DNA of 64,000 nucleotides from Candidatus Roizmanbacteria bacterium GW2011_GWC1_37_12 (GTDB lineage Bacteria; Patescibacteriota; Microgenomatia; UBA1406; GWC2-37-13), in the NCBI GenBank assembly GCA_000991135.1, contig LBST01000002.1:24886-88885 (forward strand). The letters are read 5' to 3'. Positions 54,991 through 63,948 of the stretch are shown piece after piece; position 1 is the first letter of the stretch; the number at the start of each line of letters is the position of its first letter. The notes beneath the pieces are model-generated. The model saw nothing but the letters and a program-made list of their open reading frames with translations, ran no database searches and was not told where the DNA came from. The translations under genes and the position numbers were made by a program.

Positions 54991-55061
54991 GCGGGATTAG
55001 TTAAGCGGCCTAATGTCTGCTTTCCAAGCAGAAGAAACGGGTTCGACTCCCGTATCCCGCT
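54991..55061 (+). tRNA. tRNA-Gly (anticodon TCC)
   Basis: Acceptor GCGGGAT/ATCCCGC; anticodon stem-loop TCTGC-TTTCCAA-GCAGA; T-arm CGGG-TTCGACT-CCCG; CCA not encoded. Confidence 0.93.
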
Positions 55062-56083
55062 CATTTCTCCCAACCCTGCGGATGAGCTTTGTACCAGGTA
55101 AGAAGTGATTTGACCGAATCTTCAACTTTTCTTTTCGGAGACCAATCAAGAATCGACTTAGCTTTTTCAATCGTGGCAATTAATTTTGGCGCTTCGCCTT
55201 CACGTGGTTTATCCGCCGGTTTGACGTCAAACTTTTTACCAGTTAGCTCCTGGACTTTATTAACAATTTCCAACACGCTATTTCCTGTTCCTGTTCCTAA
55301 ATTAATTAGCTGGCTACCTCCACCTTTTGTCAAATATTCTACTGCCTTCATGTGGGCCTCGTTTAAATCTATTACGTTCACATAGTCACGGATGGGCGAG
55401 CCGTCTGGCGTTTCCATCTTTTGATAGGTAAGATAGAAAGGAACAATTCCTAAGGAGGATTTAACGGCATTTTCAGTCAGATGGGTCGAAGGATCCTTCG
55501 AATAACCAAAAACCCCATCTTCGCTGGCTCCAGAGACATTAAAATATCTTAAAATTACATAATTTAATCCTTTAATTTTTCCATACCAATCGATCATCTT
55601 TTCTATCATTAATTTTGACTCTCCGTAGACATTATTTGGGTTAGTCGGATTTTCTTCACTAATGGGGACGGTCTTCGCCTCCCCGTAAACAGCGCAGGTT
55701 GAAGAAAAAACCAGCCTATTGATTTTGTATTTTGCTAGAGTCTCAAGAAGATTCAGCGAACCCAAAACATTATTCTGAAAATACTTATAAGGATTTTTCA
55801 TTGATTCATCAACTACGCACGAGGCGGCATAATGAACTACTGCGTCAAACGCGGCTTCGCGATTTTTTGACTCTTTTTCAAAAATAGGGGAAAGGTCTCC
55901 TTTTAAATCGGCTTCGTAAAATTTGAATTTGTCTTTATGTCTTTCCTGAAGAATTTCTATCGGTTGTTTATATCCTGTCTGAAAATTGTCGATGCTAACA
56001 ACCTGATACCCATTCTTTAAAAATATGTCGGCGGCAATTGAACCGATATAGCCCGCGCAACCAGTTATTAAAATTTTGGACAT
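55061..56083 (-). CDS. galE: UDP-glucose 4-epimerase
   Basis: ILITGCAGYIGSIAADIFLKNGYQVVSIDNFQTGY, FSSTCAVYGE, NVYGESK, LRYFNVSGA. Confidence 0.93.
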   Translation of the reverse strand: MSKILITGCAGYIGSIAADIFLKNGYQVVSIDNFQTGYKQPIEILQERHKDKFKFYEADLKGDLSPIFEKESKNREAAFDAVVHYAASCVVDESMKNPYKYFQNNVLGSLNLLETLAKYKINRLVFSSTCAVYGEAKTVPISEENPTNPNNVYGESKLMIEKMIDWYGKIKGLNYVILRYFNVSGASEDGVFGYSKDPSTHLTENAVKSSLGIVPFYLTYQKMETPDGSPIRDYVNVIDLNEAHMKAVEYLTKGGGSQLINLGTGTGNSVLEIVNKVQELTGKKFDVKPADKPREGEAPKLIATIEKAKSILDWSPKRKVEDSVKSLLTWYKAHPQGWEK

Positions 56084-56100
56084 AAGTATATTCTAACAAT

Positions 56101-56232
56101 AAACGGTTAAGTATTAAACTGTTAAAACCTAAAAAAACTTATTAAACATTAAACTACTAAACAAAAACATGTTTAATGTTTTTCAGTTTTAATAGTTTTT
56201 TTAACTGTTTAAGTTTTAACCGTTTAACTGTT
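56101..56232. repeat. Long imperfect inverted repeat of TAAACNN heptads between eamA and galE
   Basis: Left aaacggttaagtattaaactgttaaaacctaaaaaaac...; right ...agtttttttaactgtttaagttttaaccgttt. Confidence 0.88.
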
Positions 56233-57127
56233 TTCTTAATTTATGAAACGGGTGCCAGTGAATTCTTCCCTCTGCCAGATAGATTCCCCCAAAAACAAGT
56301 AGGGAACCAACCACGTAGTACAAGCTGGGAATTTCCCCCAAAAGAGGCGCGGCGATGAGTACGGCAATCACCGGATCGATATAAGTAAAAAGACCGACTT
56401 CCTGGGCGGCCAGTTTTGAAATTCCATAATAATAAAGAAAATACGCCAAAGCAGAAGAAAAAAATACTCCAAAAATTATTCCAGTCAAACCTTGAAAATT
56501 TAGTTGATCAAAACTCCACGAATTCAATTCTTTAGCTGCCAAAGGCAAAAAAGTTAAACTACCAAATAGAAAAGAAACTACCGATACTAAGTACGGGTTA
56601 ATTTTTCTTAAAACATTTTTGCTTACAAGAGTTTGAAAAACAGTGCCAAAGGTAGCAATTAAAATAAACAAGTTTCCTTCTATTTCACCCGCGACTATCT
56701 TTTTACCATCTAATAAAACCGGAGAAAAAATGATTGTTATCACTCCAAGTAATGCAATCATCATTCCTGATAAAACCTTAAGTTTTGGTTTTTCTCTTAA
56801 AAATAAGACTGAAAATAGATAGATAAATACTGGTCCTGATGAGGCGATTACCGGAACATTGATGCTTTCGGTTTTTTGTAAGCCTAAAAAGAAAAAAGCA
56901 ATATTGATCGTTATTCCGAAAAAGCCGATCCAGAGAATATGGACAAACTGCTGAAGGGAGATTTTCTGTCTGTGCCGCATAGCAAAAGGAATGAGAATCA
57001 ATCCGGCGAAAAAGAACCTGATGAAAGCCAAGATAAAAGGTGGAATGTTTTGCAAGGCAAATTTGAAAACCGGCGAGGCCGCACCCCAGATGATGTTGGT
57101 AATTATTAATGCCAAAACGGGATTCAT
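56216..57127 (-). CDS. EamA/DMT-family transporter
   Basis: NIIWGAASPVFKFALQNIPPFILAFIRFFFAGLILIPF; 10 TM segments; last codons derive from the adjacent repeat. Confidence 0.88.
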   Translation of the reverse strand: MNPVLALIITNIIWGAASPVFKFALQNIPPFILAFIRFFFAGLILIPFAMRHRQKISLQQFVHILWIGFFGITINIAFFFLGLQKTESINVPVIASSGPVFIYLFSVLFLREKPKLKVLSGMMIALLGVITIIFSPVLLDGKKIVAGEIEGNLFILIATFGTVFQTLVSKNVLRKINPYLVSVVSFLFGSLTFLPLAAKELNSWSFDQLNFQGLTGIIFGVFFSSALAYFLYYYGISKLAAQEVGLFTYIDPVIAVLIAAPLLGEIPSLYYVVGSLLVFGGIYLAEGRIHWHPFHKLRKQLNG

Positions 57128-58029
57128 TTCTTTTTACTCAAGTAGACTATTAATTCGCCGATTATTCCTGTCATCAATATCTGTATTCCAACAATAATAA
57201 GAAGCAAGCCCAACCAGAGGAGTGGGCGAGTCACTAATAAAACCCCAAAAAATAATCTTTCGATGGTCAAATAGAAAGAAATCAAAAAACCGATAAAGAA
57301 AATAATCCCTCCTATTGATCCAAAAAAATGAAGCGGCCTCTCGGCAAATTGGTAAAGAAAATAGGCAGTCAGGGTATCAAAGATTCCGGTTATTAATTTT
57401 CCCGTACCAAACTTAGATTTTCCAAATTTTCGCGGATTGTTTCTCACCTCAATTTCTGTCACCTTATTTCCATTATAAAAAACATAAAGAGGAAAAAAAC
57501 GGAAATTGTTCCCATAAAAAACAAAATCCTTGATAACTTCACGTCTGAAGGCTTTGAATCCGCAGTTGATGTCGGTATAGGGCGAGTGGAGAAACGTCTG
57601 CAGGAAATTTTTAGCCATACGTGAATAAAACTTGACTAACGGGTTATCTTCTCTCTTTTTTCTTATTCCGTTGACAAAATCATAGCCTTCTTCGATTTTT
57701 TCAATAAGTCTCGGCAAATCTTTCGGGTCATCCTGTAAATCCCCATCCATAAAAATAATTATTTCTCCTGTAGAATTTTCTATTCCCGTTTTGAGAGCTT
57801 GTCCTTTTCCCAACCTCTTTTTATGATTTATTAATTTGATTATTTCTTTTTGATATTTAATATGTGTTTTTGATATTTGATTTTTGATATTTGATATAAA
57901 GTCATCAGTCGACCCGTCATCAACCAATACAATCTCGTATTCTTTGTTCTTTAACTGCTTTACTAAAAGGTCAACCAATACTGGCAAATTTTCTTTCTCG
58001 TTATAAAAAGGAACAATTATTGAAATCAT
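57124..58029 (-). CDS. Glycosyltransferase family 2 with C-terminal TM helices
   Basis: ISIIVPFYNEKENLPVLVDLL...VDDGSTDDF...FMDGDLQDDPKDLPRLI. Confidence 0.92.
   Translation of the reverse strand: MISIIVPFYNEKENLPVLVDLLVKQLKNKEYEIVLVDDGSTDDFISNIKNQISKTHIKYQKEIIKLINHKKRLGKGQALKTGIENSTGEIIIFMDGDLQDDPKDLPRLIEKIEEGYDFVNGIRKKREDNPLVKFYSRMAKNFLQTFLHSPYTDINCGFKAFRREVIKDFVFYGNNFRFFPLYVFYNGNKVTEIEVRNNPRKFGKSKFGTGKLITGIFDTLTAYFLYQFAERPLHFFGSIGGIIFFIGFLISFYLTIERLFFGVLLVTRPLLWLGLLLIIVGIQILMTGIIGELIVYLSKKK
57859..57900. repeat. 42-bp dispersed repeat copy B (heptad period)
   Basis: aatatgtgtttttgatatttgatttttgatatttgatataaa. Confidence 0.9.
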
Positions 58030-59468
58030 ATTTTTCTATAAACCTCAATGCTTTCACTATCTTTTTCATCAGTAAAAGTCATTTGAAAGTTTTTGTCATC
58101 TAATAATTTGAAATAAAACTTCACCGGAATCCCGCCTTTAGCAATATCTCCAATTTCCGACCGGTTGATGATAATATAATCGGCCAAAGTATATTTATCA
58201 ATCTCATTTTTAAAAATATCTTCATCTGTTTTCCCCATCGTCGCATAGGAGCTATCGTAAAGAAAATTAAAGTAATGAATTCTGTTTGTGAAAAATGGAG
58301 CCAATTTTGGAGTCGTCGCCACCTTTATGTTTTCATCCTTCAATTTATTCTGCCAGAGAGAAATCGATCTCATCTTTGTTTTTTCAACGTCACGGTATTT
58401 CACCGGATGCTTGACAAAGTAGGGGACAGGATTATATTTATATGCAAAACTTAAATTAAGAATAATAAATAAAACAAAAACAGTTTTTTTTATGAAATTA
58501 TTTTTCACCAAACGGTCAAAGTTTTTATATCCTAAGACTAACGAATAAAAAACAAAAGACACAATGATAGAATTGTAGTGGAAAAAAAACGACCTTTGAT
58601 TATTATTGATGCTAAAAATATTGATTGCCCATTCAGGCAAGCTTATTGCCAAAGTCAAAGGAGAAAATAAAGCATAAAAATTGGGAAGCACTAAAGACCT
58701 AACATAAGGAAATCCATTATTGATTATTGTCCAAAATCTAGATTTAATATCGACAAAGTAACCGATGGCAAAATGAGCCCCTCCTCGGAAATAGGGAATA
58801 ATGAAGTAAACCGTCACGATAAAAAACATCAATCCCAGAACGCTCGTTGTCAAACCGATTATTCTTTCTTTTTTGATAACAGCAAGATATATTCCGTAGA
58901 TTAAAACCACCAAACCGACGTGTTCTTTTGTCAGCAAAGTTAAAAAAATAAATATAAAAAACCAGTTCCATTTTTTAATTTCCTGAAAATAGATAGCAAA
59001 CAAAAAGAAAGTCGTTGCCAAAGTGACAGCATGAAAATCGAAAAGAGCGGCTCTTTGAACGGCAAAGAACAAAAGATATGAGGTGCTGAAAACTAAACTT
59101 ATTAACTTCTTCTTTAAGATTTTCTCGGCTATAAGAAAAACTGCCCATGCTCCCAATCCAAGAACAATTTCCTGACCGATAAGCAATACCTCCGGTCCGG
59201 GATAAACCCAGTAAAAAGGAGCAAAAATCGCTAAGATCGGATCGAAGTGGATCGCCAGGCGCGAAACATTCCTCTTCAAATCCTGATTGGTCATTTCAAG
59301 TAACCGTCCTCGTGAAGTATTATAAACCACCTGATTCATGATCCCCAAGTCGTAATAATATGAATTAAGAGTCCGATATCGTTTTATGCTAAGGTAGGAA
59401 AATAATGTAACAAAAAAGATTATGGATATCCAAAGAATAATTTTAAATTTTAAATTTGAAATTTTCAC
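58026..59468 (-). CDS. DUF2079-like polytopic membrane protein
   Basis: YYDLGIMNQVVYNTSRGR...HFDPILAIFAPFYWVYPGPEVLLIGQ; GTG start lies at the edge of a heptad repeat. Confidence 0.82.
   Translation of the reverse strand: MKISNLKFKIILWISIIFFVTLFSYLSIKRYRTLNSYYYDLGIMNQVVYNTSRGRLLEMTNQDLKRNVSRLAIHFDPILAIFAPFYWVYPGPEVLLIGQEIVLGLGAWAVFLIAEKILKKKLISLVFSTSYLLFFAVQRAALFDFHAVTLATTFFLFAIYFQEIKKWNWFFIFIFLTLLTKEHVGLVVLIYGIYLAVIKKERIIGLTTSVLGLMFFIVTVYFIIPYFRGGAHFAIGYFVDIKSRFWTIINNGFPYVRSLVLPNFYALFSPLTLAISLPEWAINIFSINNNQRSFFFHYNSIIVSFVFYSLVLGYKNFDRLVKNNFIKKTVFVLFIILNLSFAYKYNPVPYFVKHPVKYRDVEKTKMRSISLWQNKLKDENIKVATTPKLAPFFTNRIHYFNFLYDSSYATMGKTDEDIFKNEIDKYTLADYIIINRSEIGDIAKGGIPVKFYFKLLDDKNFQMTFTDEKDSESIEVYRKI
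59439..59466. repeat. Heptad repeat at the start of the DUF2079-like CDS
   Basis: aatttta aatttta aatttga aattttc. Confidence 0.8.
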
Positions 59469-59503
59469 TTTATGAACTTTAAAAACTTTATAACTTTATA
59501 AAC

Positions 59504-60442
59504 TTATTTGTTCCCCGAATGAAACTTCTCATGGACTTCCTTCAATCTGACGTTTGTGACGTGGGTATAAATCTGGGTGGTAGCGATATTCTTATGCCCT
59601 AACATTTCCTGGACGCTCCTCAAATCCGCTCCATGCTCCAAAAGATCGGTAGCGAATGAATGACGGAGAATATGCGGTCCGATTCTAAACAACAAGCCTG
59701 ATTTTTTCCTGTATTTATCGATCATTCGTTCGACCGACCTGACAGAAAGCCTCAAGCCTTCATTAGTCAAGCTATTTTTTATTTTCGGACCAGAGTAACG
59801 GATAAAGAGAGGTTGATAAGGATCGTTTCTTGTCCCCGAATATTTTTGCAGCCAATCTTTGGCATGTTTTGACAGAAAAACCACCCGGGCCTTACCGCCT
59901 TTTCCAATCACTCCAAATTCACCTGCGTCCATATTTATTTGCTCGCGGTTTAAAGACACGAGTTCCGAGACACGAAGACCTGTAGAAAATAACACCTCCA
60001 AAATCGCTCTATCCCTAAGCCCGGATTTATCTTTGGTATCTACAGAGCGAAAAAGTTTTTCTAATTCTATAGGCTGTAAAAATTTAATATTCCGGTCGCG
60101 GCTCTTGCCCAGTTCAATCATTTCGGGTGAGAGAACCGAGAGTTTTTGTCTGATTAAATAGCGGAAGAAACTACGGAGCGCTACCAAAAAGTAATTTTGA
60201 GTTTGCCTCTTGAGTGAGCCTTTATAAGGGTTTTTATAGGAGTGCGAAATAAATAAACGAAAGTTTCTGATAGTATTATCGTCGATTTTCTCGACTTGAA
60301 ATTTTTCCGCTTTATGGCTTTGCAGCAACCATTGCTTAAAAAAATTCAGGTAGTAACCATACATGCGGACTGTTTTTAAAGAAAGATTCCTATCCAGTTC
60401 GCAGTATTCTAGAAAGCGGAGTACCGCCTCATTTATCTCCAT
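59504..60442 (-). CDS. Tyrosine recombinase, XerC/XerD-like
   Basis: TGLRVSELVSLNREQ, GKGGKARVVFL, HILRHSFATDLLEHGADLRSVQEMLGHKNIATTQIYTHV (R-K-H-R-H-Y). Confidence 0.93.
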   Translation of the reverse strand: MEINEAVLRFLEYCELDRNLSLKTVRMYGYYLNFFKQWLLQSHKAEKFQVEKIDDNTIRNFRLFISHSYKNPYKGSLKRQTQNYFLVALRSFFRYLIRQKLSVLSPEMIELGKSRDRNIKFLQPIELEKLFRSVDTKDKSGLRDRAILEVLFSTGLRVSELVSLNREQINMDAGEFGVIGKGGKARVVFLSKHAKDWLQKYSGTRNDPYQPLFIRYSGPKIKNSLTNEGLRLSVRSVERMIDKYRKKSGLLFRIGPHILRHSFATDLLEHGADLRSVQEMLGHKNIATTQIYTHVTNVRLKEVHEKFHSGNK

Positions 60443-60465
60443 AAACTTATATTAAACGACGAGGC

Positions 60466-61524
60466 TTAGTTATTCAAGTCTTTGCATAAATCATACATAT
60501 ACTCAAAGTGCATCGGGTCGATCGTGGCTCCAAAAACTGATTTATATCTCCCTCCCCAACGGAAACCGTATTTTTCAAAAATATCAACTATTTCCATCGG
60601 CATCGTGTAATTTGAACAACCATTACAGTTTTCATCCCAATTGATATCAACGGCAATCCCAAAAGCATGAGCAGAAAGAACACACCCTTCGCTACAAGTA
60701 TCATTCCGGTCGCTCGTTGAAGCATTGACATTGCAACGAAATACATAAGCTCCAATCGTATTTATTTTATAATTCTTAGCAACGCTGTTTTTTGATAACT
60801 CGTCAGAAACTGCCTTGAAAGACGAATAAGCTTTTTTGTGGATCTGGATACTTTTGCCTAAAATAGAAACTGAAGTCATATATGAGTCCATTTTTGCTTC
60901 AATATTATTATAACAAGCATCAGGATTAACATTGTCCGCGTAGACTTCAATAAACTTATCAGCGTTATAACAGAGATAGGCTTTGGACGGATCATAGTAT
61001 GGCTGGGAAAGAGGACTATTAATGATCGGAACTTCTGACGAAGAGTTTGGTTCAAGAATTGGTTTTATTGGCACTTGTGAAGGTTTTATTTTTTTAGTCG
61101 GCGTCGGTTTTTGAATTTTCATAGGAGTCAAGCATGCCTGACCCGTACAGATTATCGTCGGCGCTGGCCACGAAGTTAGAGTCGGGCTTGGTCTATTGGT
61201 TGGACCGACTATAGGTATTTCCTGTGTAGGGACAAGGGCGGCAATCGGCATCAAAAACAATGTTGGAGTCGGAGATATAACGGCCAGTCGGAATTCTATT
61301 GACATTGGTCTTTCGTAATCGGAAAGCAGTTGATTATACTCGACCTTATTTTTTGACAAACGATATTTAAGATTATTTTTAAAAATAATGAGATCATTCC
61401 TGATATTTTTAGCTGTTCTTCTGATTTTTTCCGCATTTATTTTTGGTATTCCATTGAAAAAAATCGTCTGATTTAAAAAAATAACAATTAAAAAGGAAAG
61501 AAATAATGAAAGGATAATCTTCAT
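60466..61524 (-). CDS. Secreted/anchored M15-type D,D-carboxypeptidase-like protein with Pro/Thr-rich linker
   Basis: N-terminal TM, PTPTKKIKPSQVP linker, SAHAFGIAVDINWDE...DPMHFEYMYD. Confidence 0.78.
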   Translation of the reverse strand: MKIILSLFLSFLIVIFLNQTIFFNGIPKINAEKIRRTAKNIRNDLIIFKNNLKYRLSKNKVEYNQLLSDYERPMSIEFRLAVISPTPTLFLMPIAALVPTQEIPIVGPTNRPSPTLTSWPAPTIICTGQACLTPMKIQKPTPTKKIKPSQVPIKPILEPNSSSEVPIINSPLSQPYYDPSKAYLCYNADKFIEVYADNVNPDACYNNIEAKMDSYMTSVSILGKSIQIHKKAYSSFKAVSDELSKNSVAKNYKINTIGAYVFRCNVNASTSDRNDTCSEGCVLSAHAFGIAVDINWDENCNGCSNYTMPMEIVDIFEKYGFRWGGRYKSVFGATIDPMHFEYMYDLCKDLNN

Positions 61525-61547
61525 AATTAATACTATAATATCAGTTT

Positions 61548-62375
61548 ATGAAAAGGAAAAAATGTCTTAAGTTAATTTCGACGGACAGCATCGGCTGGCT
61601 CGGAAATCCAAGGCAATTTATCGATCTATATAAAGATTATTTTAAAAACGGTACCTTTGACGGAGTCGAGATGATTGCTTTTAAACCAAAAGGAAGACTT
61701 AAAGATTTTATCTCTGTTTTTAAAAAAAATAATATACCTACAATTTCTTTTCACGGAAAAACCGGAGGAGAAAACCGCCTGCCGGCAAAATATGGAATAA
61801 TTATGACTATTGTCAATTCGTTTATTTTTGGAATCAAAGAACTTGACCGTAATTTCAAAGACAAAGAATTTTTATTTCATACTCCTTATTTGGAAAACGA
61901 AGATATCAAAAAATTTATTTTTAAAAATAAACCGAAGAAACTTTGGATAGAAAATCATACCTATGGAAAAAAGGGGATAGAAGAGACAATAAAATTGATT
62001 AGCGAATATAGAAAATCAGGCATCAACGCTCACGGCATGCTTGACCTTTTCCATCTCTTGGCAAATACATCAACTTCTGAAATGATAGATAACTGGTCAA
62101 AGACAATCGGCGATATCGAAGGTTATCTGGGGTGGTTTTCCGGTGTTCATTTTCCGATTGGAACAAGGATCGACGATTCGCTTCCTATAGACGATATGAC
62201 AGATGAAATGCTTAAATTATTTGCCAAAAAAATTATTCCCTATATTGAAAGAATCGTGTTTGAAAATCAACAAAAAAATCTAGGATTAATTTTTTCCACA
62301 AAATCAATGCTCAAAAAACAAAAAGAAAGAAACTGGACAAACTTCTCCCGTCTCAAAAAAGCCGGAATCTTATAA
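61548..62375 (+). CDS. TIM-barrel sugar isomerase/epimerase-like hypothetical protein
   Basis: STDSIGWLGNPRQFIDLYKDYFKNGTFDGVEMIAF...IPTISFHGKTG...HGMLDLFHLL; family call tentative. Confidence 0.5.
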   Translation: MKRKKCLKLISTDSIGWLGNPRQFIDLYKDYFKNGTFDGVEMIAFKPKGRLKDFISVFKKNNIPTISFHGKTGGENRLPAKYGIIMTIVNSFIFGIKELDRNFKDKEFLFHTPYLENEDIKKFIFKNKPKKLWIENHTYGKKGIEETIKLISEYRKSGINAHGMLDLFHLLANTSTSEMIDNWSKTIGDIEGYLGWFSGVHFPIGTRIDDSLPIDDMTDEMLKLFAKKIIPYIERIVFENQQKNLGLIFSTKSMLKKQKERNWTNFSRLKKAGIL

Positions 62376-62379
62376 TCAC

Positions 62380-62408
62380 TTGACTTTTTATATTAAATTC
62401 AGTAAATT
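62380..62408 (+). promoter_or_regulatory. Probable glnA promoter
   Basis: TTGACT-17 nt-TAAATT, 13 nt before the ATG at 62422. Confidence 0.4.
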
Positions 62409-62421
62409 TTATCCTAATTTT

Positions 62422-63861
62422 ATGGATAATCAAACTAATCTCCGTAATTTTTTAGAAATTCCCTACGATCGCCTTGAAGAACTTAATTTAGAAGCGAAGA
62501 AAAAACGCGTTTCCAATCTCTCGGACAAAGATCTAAAAACCCATTATCTAAACTACCTAAAAAAAGAAAAGCGTCTCAAAGCCGTCACCATTGGTTTTTC
62601 CGATATGGAAGGACGTTTTCATATGCTCGATTACGACAAAAAATTTTTTCTTGGAAGCTATGACAACCTTACTTTTGACGGTTCGTCAATCAGAGGATTT
62701 TCCAGACAAGCCGAGTCTGATCTTCGCTTAAAAGTCGATTGGCGGGCTTTTTGGTGGCTGCCAACGGACGTCTTTGGCCCAGGCAAGGTCCTCATGATGG
62801 GAGAAATTTTCGGACAAGACGGTAAACCTTACCAAATGGATTCAAGAGGTCTGTTAAAAACTTACGCAAAAGAATTGAAAAGTAACAAAGGTTATACCGT
62901 CTATGCTTCAAATGAGGTTGAAGGCTTTTTGGTCAAGGGCGAGGACGCCGAGAAGAATTTCAATGAAAGAACCGGTTTTGAGTTAGCAGCCAAAGGCGGG
63001 TATTATCATTCTCTGCCAAATGATGCTTTGAGAGTTTTTATCGACCGGACCGCCGAAGCCCAAAGGGCGATGGGGTTTGAAAACGAAAAAGACCATCCCG
63101 AAGTCGCGCCGTCGCAGTTTGAGCTAAACTATTCTTATTCGGAAATTGTCAATGCCGCCGATCAGATTCAAATATACAAACTGGTTGCCCGCCAAATTGC
63201 CCGCAACATGGGAATGACGGCCACTTTTTTGCCTAAACCGATTGTTGGCATCAATGGCAGCGGTATGCACACCAATCTGTCAATTGCAAAAAACGGAAAA
63301 AATCTTTTTTATGACAAAGGAGGCCGCGGCCAGCTATCAAAGCTGGGTTGGGACGTCGTCAATAGAATTTTAAACAGCGCCAATGACATTTGTCTGATTC
63401 TAAACGGCAGCGTCAATGCTTATCGTCGCCTCGACCCTCATTTTGAAGCCCCCAATGAAATCAAGGTCTCCGAAGTCGATCGGGGAGCAATGATCAGGAT
63501 TCCGCTTTTTAATGAAAAATCCGCACGGATAGAAGTCAGGAGCGTCGCTCCCGATGCCAACCCATATTTAATGATGTATGTTCTGTCAAAAGTCGCCCTC
63601 GAGGGACCGATAAAAAAAGAGAGAAAAAACAAGCGGGCGAGGATAAGTTTTCTGCCAAGTAATGTCGACATCGCCATCCAAAGATTTAAAGACAGCGACG
63701 TAATCACTAATATTTTGGGTGAAGAATTCAAGAGCAAGTTTTTAGACCTGAAACAAGCTTCTGCCAACCGAAGCCCTCTGGATCTGGGCACTCGCGTCAA
63801 AAACGGCGAAGTTCTCTATCACCACGAAGTCTACAACCAGGTGATCTGGAATGGATTTTAA
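62422..63861 (+). CDS. glnA: Glutamine synthetase
   Basis: LTFDGSSIRGF, EVAPSQFELNYS, NGSGMHTNLSI, NRSPLDLGTRVKNGEVLYHHEVYNQ; ATG at 62422 preferred over the track's TTG at 62380. Confidence 0.92.
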   Translation: MDNQTNLRNFLEIPYDRLEELNLEAKKKRVSNLSDKDLKTHYLNYLKKEKRLKAVTIGFSDMEGRFHMLDYDKKFFLGSYDNLTFDGSSIRGFSRQAESDLRLKVDWRAFWWLPTDVFGPGKVLMMGEIFGQDGKPYQMDSRGLLKTYAKELKSNKGYTVYASNEVEGFLVKGEDAEKNFNERTGFELAAKGGYYHSLPNDALRVFIDRTAEAQRAMGFENEKDHPEVAPSQFELNYSYSEIVNAADQIQIYKLVARQIARNMGMTATFLPKPIVGINGSGMHTNLSIAKNGKNLFYDKGGRGQLSKLGWDVVNRILNSANDICLILNGSVNAYRRLDPHFEAPNEIKVSEVDRGAMIRIPLFNEKSARIEVRSVAPDANPYLMMYVLSKVALEGPIKKERKNKRARISFLPSNVDIAIQRFKDSDVITNILGEEFKSKFLDLKQASANRSPLDLGTRVKNGEVLYHHEVYNQVIWNGF

Positions 63862-63912
63862 ACGATGGCATATCGAGAAAAAAATATTGTTCTAATCTTC
63901 TAAAACATCTAC

Positions 63913-63935
63913 TTTGTAGCGTATAGTCTATAGAC
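63913..63935. repeat. 23-nt dispersed repeat copy 2
   Basis: tttgtagcgtatagtctatagac. Confidence 0.92.
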
Positions 63936-63948
63936 TTTCTAAAAGAAA

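Noticed and set aside
54997-55179. 60-aa minus ORF MPRLKKLSRF...RDTGVEPVSSAWKADIRPLN
   Set aside because: It is an out-of-frame reading of the galE 3' end plus the antisense of tRNA-Gly.
22130-58440. Recurrent aagtagggga (about 22137, 54040, 54366, 58424) as a Chi-like motif
   Set aside because: Only a handful of copies found by eye, all in minus-strand genes; could be codon-driven. Needs a genome-wide count before any claim.
59504-60442. Tyrosine recombinase as integrase of a mobile island
   Set aside because: It looks like a housekeeping XerC/XerD protein; no att-like duplications, relaxase, phage or transposase genes were seen nearby.
97-63800. Many ORF-track entries antisense to clear genes (e.g. 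97..300, 1431..1631, 2067..2297, 5771..6028, 9924..10181, 12905..13144, 16251..16652, 20832..21209, 25699..26031, 27267..27578, 39595..39927, 45165..45518, 55089..55385, 63438..63800)
   Set aside because: They lie opposite or out of frame with genes having strong family motifs, have no recognisable motifs of their own, and are expected in AT-rich DNA.
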